A stretch of 64,000 bases of DNA from Roseburia sp. 499 (GTDB taxonomy: Bacteria > Bacillota > Clostridia > Lachnospirales > Lachnospiraceae). A program made the translations under genes and the position numbers. The notes beneath the pieces were generated by a model. That model saw nothing but the letters and a program-made list of their open reading frames with translations. It was not told the DNA's origin and made no database searches. The stretch is taken from positions 930,001-994,000 of the forward strand of contig NZ_CP135164.1 of the NCBI RefSeq assembly GCF_001940225.2, read 5' to 3'. Within the stretch, counting starts at the first letter, position 1. Each line of letters starts with the position of its first letter. Below, one piece after another: positions 1 to 10,662 of this stretch.

Positions 1-843
1 AAGGTACGTGAAGTTTATGATAACGGAGACAATCTGATTATTGTAGCGACAGACAGAATTTCTGCTTTTGATGTTATTTTAAAGAACAAAGTTACAAAGA
101 AAGGTGCAATCCTTACACAGATGTCTAAGTTTTGGTTTGATTTTACAAAAGACATTGTGCCGAACCATATGCTTTCCGTGGATGTAAAAGATATGCCAGA
201 ATTTTTCCAGGATGAAAAGTTTGATGGTAATAGCATGATGTGCAAAAAGTTAGAGATGCTTCCAATTGAGTGTATCGTACGTGGATATATTACAGGAAGT
301 GGTTGGGCAAGTTATCAGGAAAACGGAACTGTTTGTGGAATTAAGCTTCCGGAAGGATTAAAAGAGTCTGACAAGTTGCCGGAACCGATTTACACACCAA
401 GTACTAAGGCGGAAATTGGAGATCATGATGAGAATATTTCCTTCGAAAGAAGTGTAGAAGTATTAGAGAAGATTTATCCGGGAAAAGGTGCTGATTATGC
501 ACAGCAGATTAAAGATTGTACGATTGCATTATATAAAAAATGTGCAGAGTATGCATTAAGCAAAGGTATTATTATTGCAGATACTAAGTTTGAATTTGGT
601 TTGGATGAAAATGGAAAAGTCGTTCTGGGAGATGAGATGTTGACACCGGATAGTTCACGTTTCTGGCCATTAGAAGGATATGAATCAGGAAAGTCACAGC
701 CATCCTTTGATAAGCAGTTTGTAAGAGATTGGTTGAAACAGAATCCGGACAGTGATTATTTATTACCACAGGAAGTTGTAGACAAGACAGTAGATAAATA
801 TAAAGAAGCATATGAATTATTAACCGGTAAAAAATTTGTATAA
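1..843 (+). CDS. purC: SAICAR synthetase, 5' end outside window
   Basis: Phosphoribosylaminoimidazole-succinocarboxamide synthetase joins CAIR and aspartate with ATP in the purine pathway (cytosol). The reading frame is open from base 1 (K-V-R-E-V-Y-D, the usual region just after the start), so only a few N-terminal residues are missing; about 280 residues are visible. Family motifs seen are IECIVRGYITGSGW, the TPSTKAEIGDHDENI stretch and the D-T-K-F-E-F-G segment that contributes to the active site. purF follows 17 bases downstream and purB after it, so this is a purine operon read left to right. The match is clear along the whole visible length. Confidence 0.97.
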   Translation, partial: KVREVYDNGDNLIIVATDRISAFDVILKNKVTKKGAILTQMSKFWFDFTKDIVPNHMLSVDVKDMPEFFQDEKFDGNSMMCKKLEMLPIECIVRGYITGSGWASYQENGTVCGIKLPEGLKESDKLPEPIYTPSTKAEIGDHDENISFERSVEVLEKIYPGKGADYAQQIKDCTIALYKKCAEYALSKGIIIADTKFEFGLDENGKVVLGDEMLTPDSSRFWPLEGYESGKSQPSFDKQFVRDWLKQNPDSDYLLPQEVVDKTVDKYKEAYELLTGKKFV

Positions 844-860
844 TAGAACTGGAGATATCT

Positions 861-2306
861 ATGAACAACGATAAGATAGAAAAAAATATTTCAGGAGATG
901 AATTGCATGAAGAGTGCGGCGTCTTCGGAATGTATGATTTTGATGGAAATGATGTAGCTTCCACCATATATTATGGATTGTTTGCATTACAGCACAGAGG
1001 ACAGGAAAGCTGTGGTATTGCAGTCAGTGAGACAAGTGGTCCTAAGGGAAAGGTTACTTCCTATAAGGGAATGGGACTGGTAAATGAGGTATTTACGGAA
1101 GAGAATCTGGAGGCAATGAAGGGAGATATCGGTGTAGGTCATGTACGTTACTCTACTGCCGGAGCATCTACCAGAGAAAATGCACAGCCTTTGGTGTTGA
1201 ATTATGTAAAAGGAACATTGGCATTAGCGCATAACGGTAACTTAATTAATGCGAAAGAACTTCGCCATGATTTGGAATATACCGGAGCAATTTTCCAGAC
1301 AACCATTGACTCTGAGGTAATTGCATATCATATTGCAAGAGAACGTTTGAACAGCAAGACTGTAGAAGAAGCAGTGGGACGTGCGATTAGAAAGATTAAG
1401 GGTGCGTTTTCATTGGTTGTTATGAGTCCAAGAAAGCTGATTGGAGCAAGAGACCCGTTTGGATTCAAGCCTCTTTGTATTGGAAAACGTGATAATGCAT
1501 ATATTTTGGCATCCGAGACCTGTGCCCTTGATACCATTGGTGCAGAGTATGTAAGAGATGTGCTTCCGGGAGAGATTGTAACAATTACACCGGAAGGAAT
1601 TCAGTCGGATACAAGTCTGTGTCTGCCAAAAGAGCAGGAAGCAAGATGTATTTTTGAATATATTTATTTTGCAAGACCGGATAGCCATATTGACGGCGTA
1701 AGCGTATATGGCTCCAGAATCAAAGCAGGACGTTTTCTTGCTATGGATTCACCGGTAGAAGCTGATTTAGTAGTTGGTGTACCGGAATCCGGTAACGCAG
1801 CAGCACTTGGATATTCCATGGAATCCGGAATCCCTTATGGAACAGCTTTTGTAAAGAACGGATATGTAGGTCGTACCTTTATTAAGCCAAAGCAGAGCAA
1901 TCGCGAATCCAGTGTAAAGGTAAAATTAAATGTGTTAGAAGAGTCGGTAAGAGGAAAACGTGTCATTATGATTGACGATTCCATTGTACGTGGAACCACC
2001 TCCGACCGAATTGTAAAGATGCTTCGTGAAGCAGGAGCAACAGAGGTGCATGTGAGAATATCTTCTCCACCATTCTTATGGCCATGCTATTTTGGAACCG
2101 ATATTCCGGAGAGAGAACAGTTAATTGCTTATAATCGTACCATCGAAGAAATTCGTGATATTATTGGTGCAGACAGCCTTGGTTATCTTGGAATCGACCG
2201 CCTGACAGAATTGTCAGAGGGACTTCCAATTTGTACCGGATGCTTTAACGGAAAATATCCAATGGAACCGCCAAAAGAAGATATTCGCGGGGACTACGAG
2301 AAATAA
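861..2306 (+). CDS. purF: Amidophosphoribosyltransferase (glutamine PRPP amidotransferase)
   Basis: Catalyses the first committed step of purine synthesis: PRPP plus glutamine to phosphoribosylamine. The 481-residue protein has a class II glutamine amidotransferase domain with the nucleophile Cys in ECGVFG near residue 19, preceded by a short leader that the family removes, followed by a PRPP-binding phosphoribosyltransferase domain with MIDDSIVRGTTS. Cysteines in EARCIF, LWPCYFG and CTGCFNG sit where the Bacillus-type enzyme binds its [4Fe-4S] cluster, so this is the oxygen-sensitive type. The start is preceded by ACTGGAGATATCT, a usable ribosome site. It lies 17 bases after purC and 20 bases before purB. 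Confidence 0.97.
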   Translation: MNNDKIEKNISGDELHEECGVFGMYDFDGNDVASTIYYGLFALQHRGQESCGIAVSETSGPKGKVTSYKGMGLVNEVFTEENLEAMKGDIGVGHVRYSTAGASTRENAQPLVLNYVKGTLALAHNGNLINAKELRHDLEYTGAIFQTTIDSEVIAYHIARERLNSKTVEEAVGRAIRKIKGAFSLVVMSPRKLIGARDPFGFKPLCIGKRDNAYILASETCALDTIGAEYVRDVLPGEIVTITPEGIQSDTSLCLPKEQEARCIFEYIYFARPDSHIDGVSVYGSRIKAGRFLAMDSPVEADLVVGVPESGNAAALGYSMESGIPYGTAFVKNGYVGRTFIKPKQSNRESSVKVKLNVLEESVRGKRVIMIDDSIVRGTTSDRIVKMLREAGATEVHVRISSPPFLWPCYFGTDIPEREQLIAYNRTIEEIRDIIGADSLGYLGIDRLTELSEGLPICTGCFNGKYPMEPPKEDIRGDYEK

Positions 2307-2326
2307 GTAGAAAAGGAGAACACAAT

Positions 2327-3778
2327 ATGTCAACAGATAGATATAACAGCCCATTATCTGAACGTTATGCAAGTAAAGAGATGCAGTACATTTTTTCCCC
2401 GGACATGAAGTTCCGTACATGGAGAAAACTGTGGATTGCCCTTGCTGAAACAGAAATGGAATTGGGATTAAGCGAGAATGGAAAACCAGTCATTACACAG
2501 GAACAGATTGACGAAATGAAGAGCCATGTGGATGATATTAACTATGATGTAGCCAAAGAAAGAGAAAAACTGGTACGTCATGATGTTATGAGCCATGTAT
2601 ATGCATATGGACAGCAGTGTCCAAAGGCAGCAGGAATCATCCATTTAGGAGCAACATCTTGTTATGTTGGTGACAATACAGATATTATTGTTATGAATGA
2701 GGCATTAAAGCTTGTTCATAAGAAGTTGGTAAATGTAATTGCAGAACTTGGTAAGTTTGCAGATGCTTATAAAGACCTGCCAACACTGGCATTTACACAT
2801 TTCCAGCCGGCACAGCCTACTACAGTAGGAAAGCGTGCGACTCTTTGGGCTCAGGAATTTATTATGGACTTAGAGGATTTGGAATATGTACAGAACAGTC
2901 TGAAACTGTTAGGTTCTAAGGGAACTACAGGAACACAGGCAAGTTTCCAGGAATTATTTGCAGGAGATCAGGAGACTATCGATAAGATTGATCCTATGAT
3001 TGCAAAGAAAATGGGATTTGAGGAATGTTATGCAGTATCCGGTCAGACCTATTCCAGAAAGGTAGATACCAGAGTTGCTAATGTTTTGGCAGGAATCGCA
3101 GCAAGTGCTCATAAGATGTCTAATGACATTCGTTTGTTACAGCACTTAAAGGAAGTAGAAGAGCCATTTGAAAAGAATCAGATTGGTTCCTCCGCTATGG
3201 CATATAAGAGAAATCCAATGCGTTCTGAGCGTATTGCATCTTTGTCTCGCTATGTAATGGTGGATGCATTGAATCCGGCAATTACTTCTGCTACTCAGTG
3301 GTTTGAGAGAACTTTGGATGATTCTGCAAACAAGCGTCTTTCCATTCCGGAAGGATTCCTTGCAATCGATGGAATTTTAGATTTGTGCCTCAACGTAGTA
3401 GATGGACTTGTAGTATATGATAAGGTAATTCGCAAGCACATGATGGCAGAACTTCCATTTATGGCAACCGAAAACATTATGATGGACGCAGTAAAGAACG
3501 GTGGTAACCGTCAGGAAATGCATGAAAAGATTCGTCAGCTTTCTATGGAAGCAGGCAAGAATGTTAAGGTAGAAGGAAAAGACAACAATCTGTTAGAATT
3601 GATTGCTGCTGACCCTGCATTCAATTTGTCATTGGATGAACTTCAGAAGTCTATGGATCCGTCTAAGTATGTAGGACGTGCTCCGTTGCAGGTAGAGAAG
3701 TTCCTTCAGAACGTAGTAAATCCGGTACTTGAGAAAAATAAAGATGTACTTGGAATGACAGCAGAGATTAATGTATAA
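2327..3778 (+). CDS. purB: Adenylosuccinate lyase
   Basis: Cleaves SAICAR to AICAR and adenylosuccinate to AMP, each with release of fumarate. At 483 residues it has usual length. It carries the fumarase/aspartase superfamily signature GSSAMAYKRNPMRSE in the mobile active-site loop, the HFQPAQPTT segment with the catalytic His and the HDVMSHVYA region. A good ribosome site (AAAAGGAG) is 9 bases before the ATG. It closes the purC-purF-purB operon and is followed by a hairpin terminator. Confidence 0.97.
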   Translation: MSTDRYNSPLSERYASKEMQYIFSPDMKFRTWRKLWIALAETEMELGLSENGKPVITQEQIDEMKSHVDDINYDVAKEREKLVRHDVMSHVYAYGQQCPKAAGIIHLGATSCYVGDNTDIIVMNEALKLVHKKLVNVIAELGKFADAYKDLPTLAFTHFQPAQPTTVGKRATLWAQEFIMDLEDLEYVQNSLKLLGSKGTTGTQASFQELFAGDQETIDKIDPMIAKKMGFEECYAVSGQTYSRKVDTRVANVLAGIAASAHKMSNDIRLLQHLKEVEEPFEKNQIGSSAMAYKRNPMRSERIASLSRYVMVDALNPAITSATQWFERTLDDSANKRLSIPEGFLAIDGILDLCLNVVDGLVVYDKVIRKHMMAELPFMATENIMMDAVKNGGNRQEMHEKIRQLSMEAGKNVKVEGKDNNLLELIAADPAFNLSLDELQKSMDPSKYVGRAPLQVEKFLQNVVNPVLEKNKDVLGMTAEINV

Positions 3779-3785
3779 GTCGAAA

Positions 3786-3812
3786 AAGATTCCCGGAAAC
3801 GGGAATCTTTTA
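3786..3812 (+). terminator. Terminator after purB
   Basis: An 11-base perfect stem (AAAGATTCCCG pairing with CGGGAATCTTT) with a GAAA tetraloop, ending in a short T-rich stretch just after the purB stop. Confidence 0.85.
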
Positions 3813-3956
3813 GCGTGCAGACAAAGTATGTTTATTAAATGAGTTGATGTATATTAATGAAAAAATATACATCAGCTTATTTTTATGTTATCATTGATGA
3901 TAAAGAAAAATTTATATTTTATGAATTTGACAAATCGAAATTTGCAGGAGAATAAT

Positions 3957-4496
3957 ATGCCATTAGGATTAAAAATAGGAACTGTTGCAATTGAACCACA
4001 TAGAATTGAGTGGGAAATATCAGCTCAAGAGATAATAGGAATATTGAAAGAAGTATTGAAGGAAGATATTATTGATGCACAACATATTGGTAGTACATCA
4101 ATAAAGAGTATCTGTGCGAAACCCATTGTGGATATTGTCGTTGGGGTCAGTAGTTTTGATAAAATCATGCAGCATAATGATGTTTTAAAGGAAAAAGGGA
4201 TAGTCTATCGTAGAGAAGACCATCCTGGGCAACATTTATATTTTTGTGGAGATATAGAGAACGGTATTCAAACACACTATATTCATGTGGTTATTTGGGG
4301 ACAAGAGAACTGGAATAATTATATTAATATGCGTGATTATTTGAATGCACATGAGGATAGAGCTAAGGAGTATTCAGAACTAAAAGAACGTTTAGCTAAG
4401 ATATATCCAGAGGATAGGATTGCGTATACAAATGGCAAGAGTGCGCTTATTGAAGATATCTTACGGTGTGCAGAAGAATGGCGTAAGGAACAATAG
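3957..4496 (+). CDS. GrpB / UPF0157 family protein
   Basis: About 179 residues, nucleotidyltransferase-like GrpB family; the biochemical role is not settled. Family marks visible are the HIGSTSIKSICAKPIVDI segment near residue 45 and a conserved H-Y-x-H-V-V-I strand. I chose the ATG at 3957 because CAGGAG lies 6 bases upstream and the protein then begins like other members (start-PLGLKIG, then V-x-I-x-P-H); an in-frame start further upstream has no ribosome site. It is a single gene between purB and eno with its own intergenic space, and looks more AT-rich than the purine genes, so it may be a later arrival. Confidence 0.85.
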   Translation: MPLGLKIGTVAIEPHRIEWEISAQEIIGILKEVLKEDIIDAQHIGSTSIKSICAKPIVDIVVGVSSFDKIMQHNDVLKEKGIVYRREDHPGQHLYFCGDIENGIQTHYIHVVIWGQENWNNYINMRDYLNAHEDRAKEYSELKERLAKIYPEDRIAYTNGKSALIEDILRCAEEWRKEQ

Positions 4497-4611
4497 CGAA
4501 CTCCCACTTTCTAATTTACGCGAGTTTCGTCTCGTTTTTGATAAAAAGCATAAATTTTCTCTAACTGGTAAATACTGATACAAAGAAAAGTATTAAGTTG
4601 AAGCATATTAG

Positions 4612-5967
<1,356 letters not shown>

Positions 5968-5997
5968 CCCATCTTTGACACTTGGAAAAGAATAAGA

Positions 5998-6040
5998 CAG
6001 TCACAACCCTACTATTTTCAAGGGTTGCGGCTGTTTTTTT
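5998..6040 (+). terminator. Terminator at the left end of the insertion element
   Basis: Imperfect stem (CAGTCACAACCCT against AGGGTTGCGGCTG) around a short loop, then seven or more T on the + strand. It should stop transcripts arriving from eno before they cross the transposase gene in antisense. Confidence 0.75.
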
Positions 6041-6073
6041 GTTCGTAGCGATATGTGCTATTTTTTGATTATG

Positions 6074-7810
6074 CTATTTAATCTGTTTTGTTTGTTTTAT
6101 GATGGTTCGCATGAAAGCTTTTGAGAGGAATTCAAAGTCTGTCCTAAATCCGAATGCATTGTGTAAAGCATCGGTAAGTTTTGTGCGTTTATACGATGGT
6201 ATATATCCACCGTCTTTTGACAACAGTGTCACATTCATATTTCTTAAGGTTTCCAATATCTGGCTGCAGGTGAAGTCTGATTCAAGTTTTTTCTCAAGCA
6301 GACGATAGAGAAGCAGGCTGATATAACATGTCATAAAATGAGCCTTGATACGGTCATCTCTTCTAACGTACACAGGCCGTGCTTCGAATTCCGTCTTCAT
6401 AATACGGAAGTTTTCTTCAATCTCCCAGCGTTGTTTGTTGATCTTTATAATCTCATTGATATCTCCTTCAAGATTTGTGATAACAGCATAGAAGCCATCA
6501 TATAGCTCTTCTTTTCGAATCAAATCTTCATCAAGCCCATAGACCTGATTTTCAGCAATCTCGCCATCAGTAGTGACTAATGTCTTTTTGACAAAGCGCA
6601 TAGGGTCGTTTTGATTTTTTCCTTTTCGCTTTGAACCCGGAGAGGCAATAAGCTTTTCGGCACGTTCAATCTGACGGGCACGTACTTTTCTCTGATATGC
6701 CTTATATTTAGGAGAGTAGGTGACAATGAGGGTCTCATCCATGTCTCCTGTAACAACGGGAACTTCCTTGTAATAGATAGAGTTGAAGACCTCTTCGTCT
6801 GTTTCATCCAAAGTGCGAAGATCAACAAATGAAGTTGTTCCTGTTTTTCGGAACTGTGTTGGATTCATGGCAATATCACGATCCTCTTTTTTCATTTTTT
6901 TCAAAGAGTGTGTGATGATGTATGAACGATTTCCAATGCTGTTAAAACGTCGGTTGTCTGCACTGCCGAGACCCGCATCGGAACAAAAGATAAAATCGCT
7001 GCAGTTAAAATCCTGAAGAATCTTTTTCTCTAATGGTTTTAATGTTGTCTGCTCATTCTGATTTCCAGGAAAAATGTCAAAGGCTAAAGGAATGCCATCT
7101 GCATCCATAAACAAGCCCATAGTAACAATCGGGTTTGGACGGTTTTCTTTGCTTTTTCCATACTTTTTGATGCTGTCTTCTTCTTCAATTTCAAAGTAGT
7201 AATTCGTGCAGTCATAATAGAGGATACGTTGATTTCTTGGATGTATGAAGTTAGAGTTCTTGTAGAGCTCTTCTTGTATGAAATCGGATTCCTGTGCAAT
7301 AACAGAGAGTGCGCGATACAGATTTTGAAGAGAATATTTTGGTGGTTCCAGGAGAGATTGGCAGTAAGAATAGCTGCTCAGTTTACTGGATGGGGAAAGA
7401 ATTCTGGCATAAATCAAATCTGTAAGGATGGCATGAAAATCATAGTTGAATTTATGGCGGGTACGAATGTTTCTGCAGATGTTATCCAGTCTTAATTCGC
7501 TACAGAGCTGCTGTAAAAACAGATATCCGACATTAAAAAATCTATCTTCCTCCAATGGAATGCGTGAAAGAGGTGAAAAAGAAACGGACACTTTCTCTTT
7601 TCTCTGATTAAAAAGATTTGTTTCTTTTTCGGCTTCCTTTTTAGCCCATGCCATCATTTCTTTTTCGTCTCCAGAAAACTGTTCTAAAAGATCGTTGTAT
7701 TTTCCGAGTTTCTTATAGATGCGGGAAGAAGTCTTTCCATTATCTTTGCGGTAAGATTGTTTGATATAAACATCTTTGTTATTTTTGCTGCCAGTAATAC
7801 ATATATACAT
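6074..7810 (-). CDS. IS1634-family transposase
   Basis: A 578-residue DDE transposase, full length for the family. Candidate catalytic residues are Asp in YYDCTNYYF, Asp in FCSDAGLGS, and Glu in the C-terminal W-E-I-E-E-N-F-R-I-M-K motif, followed by the helical RIKAHFMTCYISLLLYR segment typical of the IS4/IS1634 group. GAGG precedes the ATG at a normal distance on the minus strand. No frameshift or stop is present, so it may be active. Confidence 0.95.
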   Translation of the reverse strand: MYICITGSKNNKDVYIKQSYRKDNGKTSSRIYKKLGKYNDLLEQFSGDEKEMMAWAKKEAEKETNLFNQRKEKVSVSFSPLSRIPLEEDRFFNVGYLFLQQLCSELRLDNICRNIRTRHKFNYDFHAILTDLIYARILSPSSKLSSYSYCQSLLEPPKYSLQNLYRALSVIAQESDFIQEELYKNSNFIHPRNQRILYYDCTNYYFEIEEEDSIKKYGKSKENRPNPIVTMGLFMDADGIPLAFDIFPGNQNEQTTLKPLEKKILQDFNCSDFIFCSDAGLGSADNRRFNSIGNRSYIITHSLKKMKKEDRDIAMNPTQFRKTGTTSFVDLRTLDETDEEVFNSIYYKEVPVVTGDMDETLIVTYSPKYKAYQRKVRARQIERAEKLIASPGSKRKGKNQNDPMRFVKKTLVTTDGEIAENQVYGLDEDLIRKEELYDGFYAVITNLEGDINEIIKINKQRWEIEENFRIMKTEFEARPVYVRRDDRIKAHFMTCYISLLLYRLLEKKLESDFTCSQILETLRNMNVTLLSKDGGYIPSYKRTKLTDALHNAFGFRTDFEFLSKAFMRTIIKQTKQIK

Positions 7811-7966
7811 AAGAATTATCCTCCGATATGTCTTTTCTTATATTATACCACAAAGAGTACAAAAGAGCACGTATAAAATCATAAAATTTGACAAAAAAAT
7901 AAGCCCAGAATGGCTTAAATAAAGGATTTGTATTAAAATGTAAAAAAATCAAGTGTCAAAGACCCG

Positions 7967-8058
7967 AGTACAATCAGCTTCTTAGAATCGAAGAACAGCT
8001 AGGTTGTGTGGCTGAGTATAAGAATCCGTTTGACAAGTTTTAGACGCTATGATACAAT
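7967..8058 (+). repeat. 92-bp direct repeat, right copy
   Basis: Identical to 5876-5967. It contains an orphan copy of the eno 3' end, which cannot be translated as part of enolase, and restores native sequence directly upstream of secG, including its promoter. Confidence 0.93.
8030..8058 (+). promoter_or_regulatory. Duplicated promoter driving secG-rnr-smpB
   Basis: TTGACA at 8030-8035 and TACAAT at 8053-8058 with a 17-base spacer, the same promoter as at 5939-5967 carried over by the target duplication. It lies about 45 bases before the secG start. Confidence 0.78.
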
Positions 8059-8102
8059 ATCCTAAGTTGTGAATGAAGACAGCCTCAGGAGGTGTAGGAT
8101 AA

Positions 8103-8342
8103 GTGGCAGTATTAAAAACAGTTTTGCAGGTTGCATTTATTATAATCAGTATTGCACTGACAGTTATCGTTTTAATGCAGGAAGGCAAGCAGACAGGACT
8201 TGGCGCAATTGCAGGAAGTTCTGAGACATACTGGAGCAAGAATAAAGGTCGTTCCGTAGAAGGAATGCTCGTGAAGATTACCAGAGTGTTGGTAATCTTG
8301 TTTCTGGTGATTGCAGCAGTATTAAATATTGGAAGTTTTTAA
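8103..8342 (+). CDS. secG: Preprotein translocase subunit SecG
   Basis: A 79-residue membrane protein with two hydrophobic helices (about residues 5-25 and 58-78) joined by a Gly-rich loop containing QEGKQTGLGAIAGSSETYW, the SecG hallmark. SecG assists the SecYE channel. Translation starts at GTG with AGGAGGTG 7 bases upstream. The order secG-rnr-smpB is common in Firmicutes. Its promoter is the one restored by the insertion-element duplication. Confidence 0.95.
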   Translation: MAVLKTVLQVAFIIISIALTVIVLMQEGKQTGLGAIAGSSETYWSKNKGRSVEGMLVKITRVLVILFLVIAAVLNIGSF

Positions 8343-8350
8343 GTACGAAA

Positions 8351-8386
8351 GACTGTCGGGATATTATTTTCCGGCAGTCTATTTTT
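8351..8386 (+). terminator. Terminator or attenuator after secG
   Basis: GACTGTCGG pairs with CCGGCAGTC (one G-T pair) around an 11-base loop, followed by TATTTTT. Confidence 0.8.
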
Positions 8387-8490
8387 ATCCTATAGGATAA
8401 AAATGCTCCGCGAAGGATGCGCACCTCGCGGAGATGAAGTTAGTCGTAAACGACGCCGCTCGGGCGCGGCGAATTTCCTAAGCGGAATTC
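8386..8490 (+). repeat. Cluster of short palindromes between secG and rnr
   Basis: Five short inverted repeats in about 105 bases: a perfect 14-base palindrome TATCCTATAGGATA (8386-8399); CTCCGCGA/TCGCGGAG (8406-8433); GTCG/CGAC around 8444-8454; GCCGC/GCGGC (8455-8470); and GAATT-based arms (8471-8490). The block is much more GC-rich than its surroundings. The 18 bases at 8405-8422 recur at 58809-58826 with one change, so this is a dispersed element rather than a unique regulatory site. Confidence 0.7.
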
Positions 8491-8514
8491 TTTATATATA
8501 TTATAGGAGAGAAA

Positions 8515-10653
8515 ATGGAGAAAGAATTACTGGAGAAAAGAAAACAGGCAGTTTATGAACTGATGTGTAATGATATGTATGTTCCCATGAAGATAAAGGA
8601 ACTGGCGATTCTCATGAATGTTCCAAGAGAGGACAGGCCTGATTTAGAGGAAGTATTGAATGCTCTGATGGCAGAAGGTAAGATTGAACTTTCTAAGAGA
8701 GGAAAATATTCTAAAGCAGAGGGAACATTTCTGGTGGGAACTTTTACCGGAAATATTCGTGGATTTGGTTTTGTTACGGTGGAAGGTGAGAATGAAGATA
8801 TTTTTATTCCGGAAACACAGGTAAACGGTGCTATGCACGGAGATACGGTGCAGGTGGTCTTGTCTACGGGAAAAGTGGCAGAAGGAAAGCGTAAGGAAGG
8901 AACGGTAGTCAAGATTCTGGCAAGAGGAACCGTACAGGTAGTAGGAACCTTTCAGAAAAGCAAGAATTTTGGGTTTGTAGTACCGGATAATCAGAAATTC
9001 GGACAGGATATTTTTGTCCCGATAGAACGTTCTAAGGGAGCGGTAGATGGTCATAAGGTAGTAGTAGAACTTACGGATTATGGGAAGAAGAATCGAAAGC
9101 CGGAAGGAAAGGTCATGGAGATTATCGGTCATATCAACGACCCGGGAACGGATATTATGTCTATTGTAAAGGGATATGATTTGCCCGTGGAGTTTCCGGA
9201 AAAAGTGCTAAAGCAGGCTGATACAGAGGCAAAGCCTGTCAGCACTGCGGATATGGCAGGGCGTATGGATGTTCGTGACTGGCAGATGGTAACCATAGAC
9301 GGGGAAGATGCTAAAGACTTGGATGATGCTATTACCATTACGAAAGAGGGCGATAAGTATCGTTTAGGCGTACACATTGCGGATGTTACCAATTATGTAC
9401 AAGAACGCAGTGCATTAGATGTAGAAGCGTTGGAACGTGGAACCAGTGTCTATCTGGTAGATCGTGTGATTCCTATGTTGCCGCATACCCTTTCCAATGG
9501 AATCTGTTCCTTGAATGCAGGAGAAGACCGATTGGCATTAAGCTGTATTATGCTTATTGATAAAAAGGGAAATGTAGTAGACCATAAGATTGCAGAAACA
9601 GTGGTAAGAGTAGACCGTCGTATGAGTTATACCAGTGTGAAAAAGATTCTGGTAGATCATGACGAAGCCGAAATAGAAGAATATAAAGAACTGGTGCCAA
9701 TGTTTGAATTGATGCAGGAATTGGCAGCAATTTTGCGAGAAAAGCGTAGAAAAAGAGGTTCCATCGATTTTGATTTTCCGGAGACAAAGATTATTCTGGA
9801 TAAGCAGGGAAAACCATTGGAAGTAAAGCCTTATGAGCGAAATGTAGCTACCAAGATTATTGAGGACTTTATGTTGATTGCCAATGAAACAGTGGCACAG
9901 GATTATTTTTGGCAGGAACTTCCTTTTGTATATCGTACCCATGATACGCCTGACCCGGAAAAGATTCAGAAGTTGAGTCTTTTTATCAATAATTTTGGAT
10001 ATACCATTAAAAACGGCCAGGAAGAGATTCATCCAAAGGAGTTGCAGAAGCTTTTAGGCAAAATTGAGGATACACCGGAAGAGGCGCTAATTAGCCGTTT
10101 GACCTTACGCTCTATGAAACAGGCAAAATACACAGTAACCAGTACAGGACATTTTGGACTGGCTACCCAGTATTACTGTCATTTCACATCCCCAATCCGC
10201 CGTTATCCTGACTTACAGATTCACCGTATTATCAAGGAAAATCTGCGAGGAAAGCTGAATGAAAAGCGGATTGAGCATTACGATAAGATACTTCCGGATG
10301 TGGCATCCCATTCCAGTGAGATGGAACGAAGGGCAGATGAAGCAGAACGGGAAACAGAAAAGCTGAAAAAGGTAGAATATATGGAGAAACACATCGGAGA
10401 GACTTTTGAGGGTGTTATTTCCAGTATTACTGCCTGGGGCATCTATGTAGAACTTCCGAATACCATAGAAGGTATGATTCATGTAACGAATCTGACAGAT
10501 GATTATTATCATTACGAAGAAGAAACCTATGAAATGGTAGGAGAAGCTACAGGGAAACGTTATAAATTAGGGCAGAAAATAGAAGTAGTGGTAGATAACG
10601 CTGACAAGTTTATGCGTACCATTGACTTTGTACTGCCGGAAAAGGAAGAATAG
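8515..10653 (+). CDS. rnr: Ribonuclease R
   Basis: A 712-residue 3'-5' exoribonuclease that degrades structured RNA and works with tmRNA/SmpB on non-stop messages. Domains in order: N-terminal winged helix (about 1-70), two cold-shock-type OB folds (about 75-225), the RNB catalytic domain (about 255-580; DGEDAKDLDDAI holds the metal-binding Asp cluster), and a C-terminal S1 domain (about 625-710). TATAGGAGAG lies before the ATG. smpB follows after 9 bases, fitting the known link to trans-translation. Confidence 0.97.
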   Translation: MEKELLEKRKQAVYELMCNDMYVPMKIKELAILMNVPREDRPDLEEVLNALMAEGKIELSKRGKYSKAEGTFLVGTFTGNIRGFGFVTVEGENEDIFIPETQVNGAMHGDTVQVVLSTGKVAEGKRKEGTVVKILARGTVQVVGTFQKSKNFGFVVPDNQKFGQDIFVPIERSKGAVDGHKVVVELTDYGKKNRKPEGKVMEIIGHINDPGTDIMSIVKGYDLPVEFPEKVLKQADTEAKPVSTADMAGRMDVRDWQMVTIDGEDAKDLDDAITITKEGDKYRLGVHIADVTNYVQERSALDVEALERGTSVYLVDRVIPMLPHTLSNGICSLNAGEDRLALSCIMLIDKKGNVVDHKIAETVVRVDRRMSYTSVKKILVDHDEAEIEEYKELVPMFELMQELAAILREKRRKRGSIDFDFPETKIILDKQGKPLEVKPYERNVATKIIEDFMLIANETVAQDYFWQELPFVYRTHDTPDPEKIQKLSLFINNFGYTIKNGQEEIHPKELQKLLGKIEDTPEEALISRLTLRSMKQAKYTVTSTGHFGLATQYYCHFTSPIRRYPDLQIHRIIKENLRGKLNEKRIEHYDKILPDVASHSSEMERRADEAERETEKLKKVEYMEKHIGETFEGVISSITAWGIYVELPNTIEGMIHVTNLTDDYYHYEEETYEMVGEATGKRYKLGQKIEVVVDNADKFMRTIDFVLPEKEE

Positions 10654-10662
10654 AGGAAACAT

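Larger units (their letters stand above)
5968..7966 (-). mobile_element. IS1634-type insertion sequence (IS4 superfamily), complete
   Basis: A 1999-bp element bounded exactly by the 92-bp direct repeat. Its ends are inverted repeats sharing TCTTTGACACTTG (5972-5984; complement at 7950-7962). It holds one transposase gene read leftward. It separates eno from secG, rnr and smpB. Intact ends, an intact transposase and perfect flanking repeats suggest a recent insertion. Confidence 0.92.
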
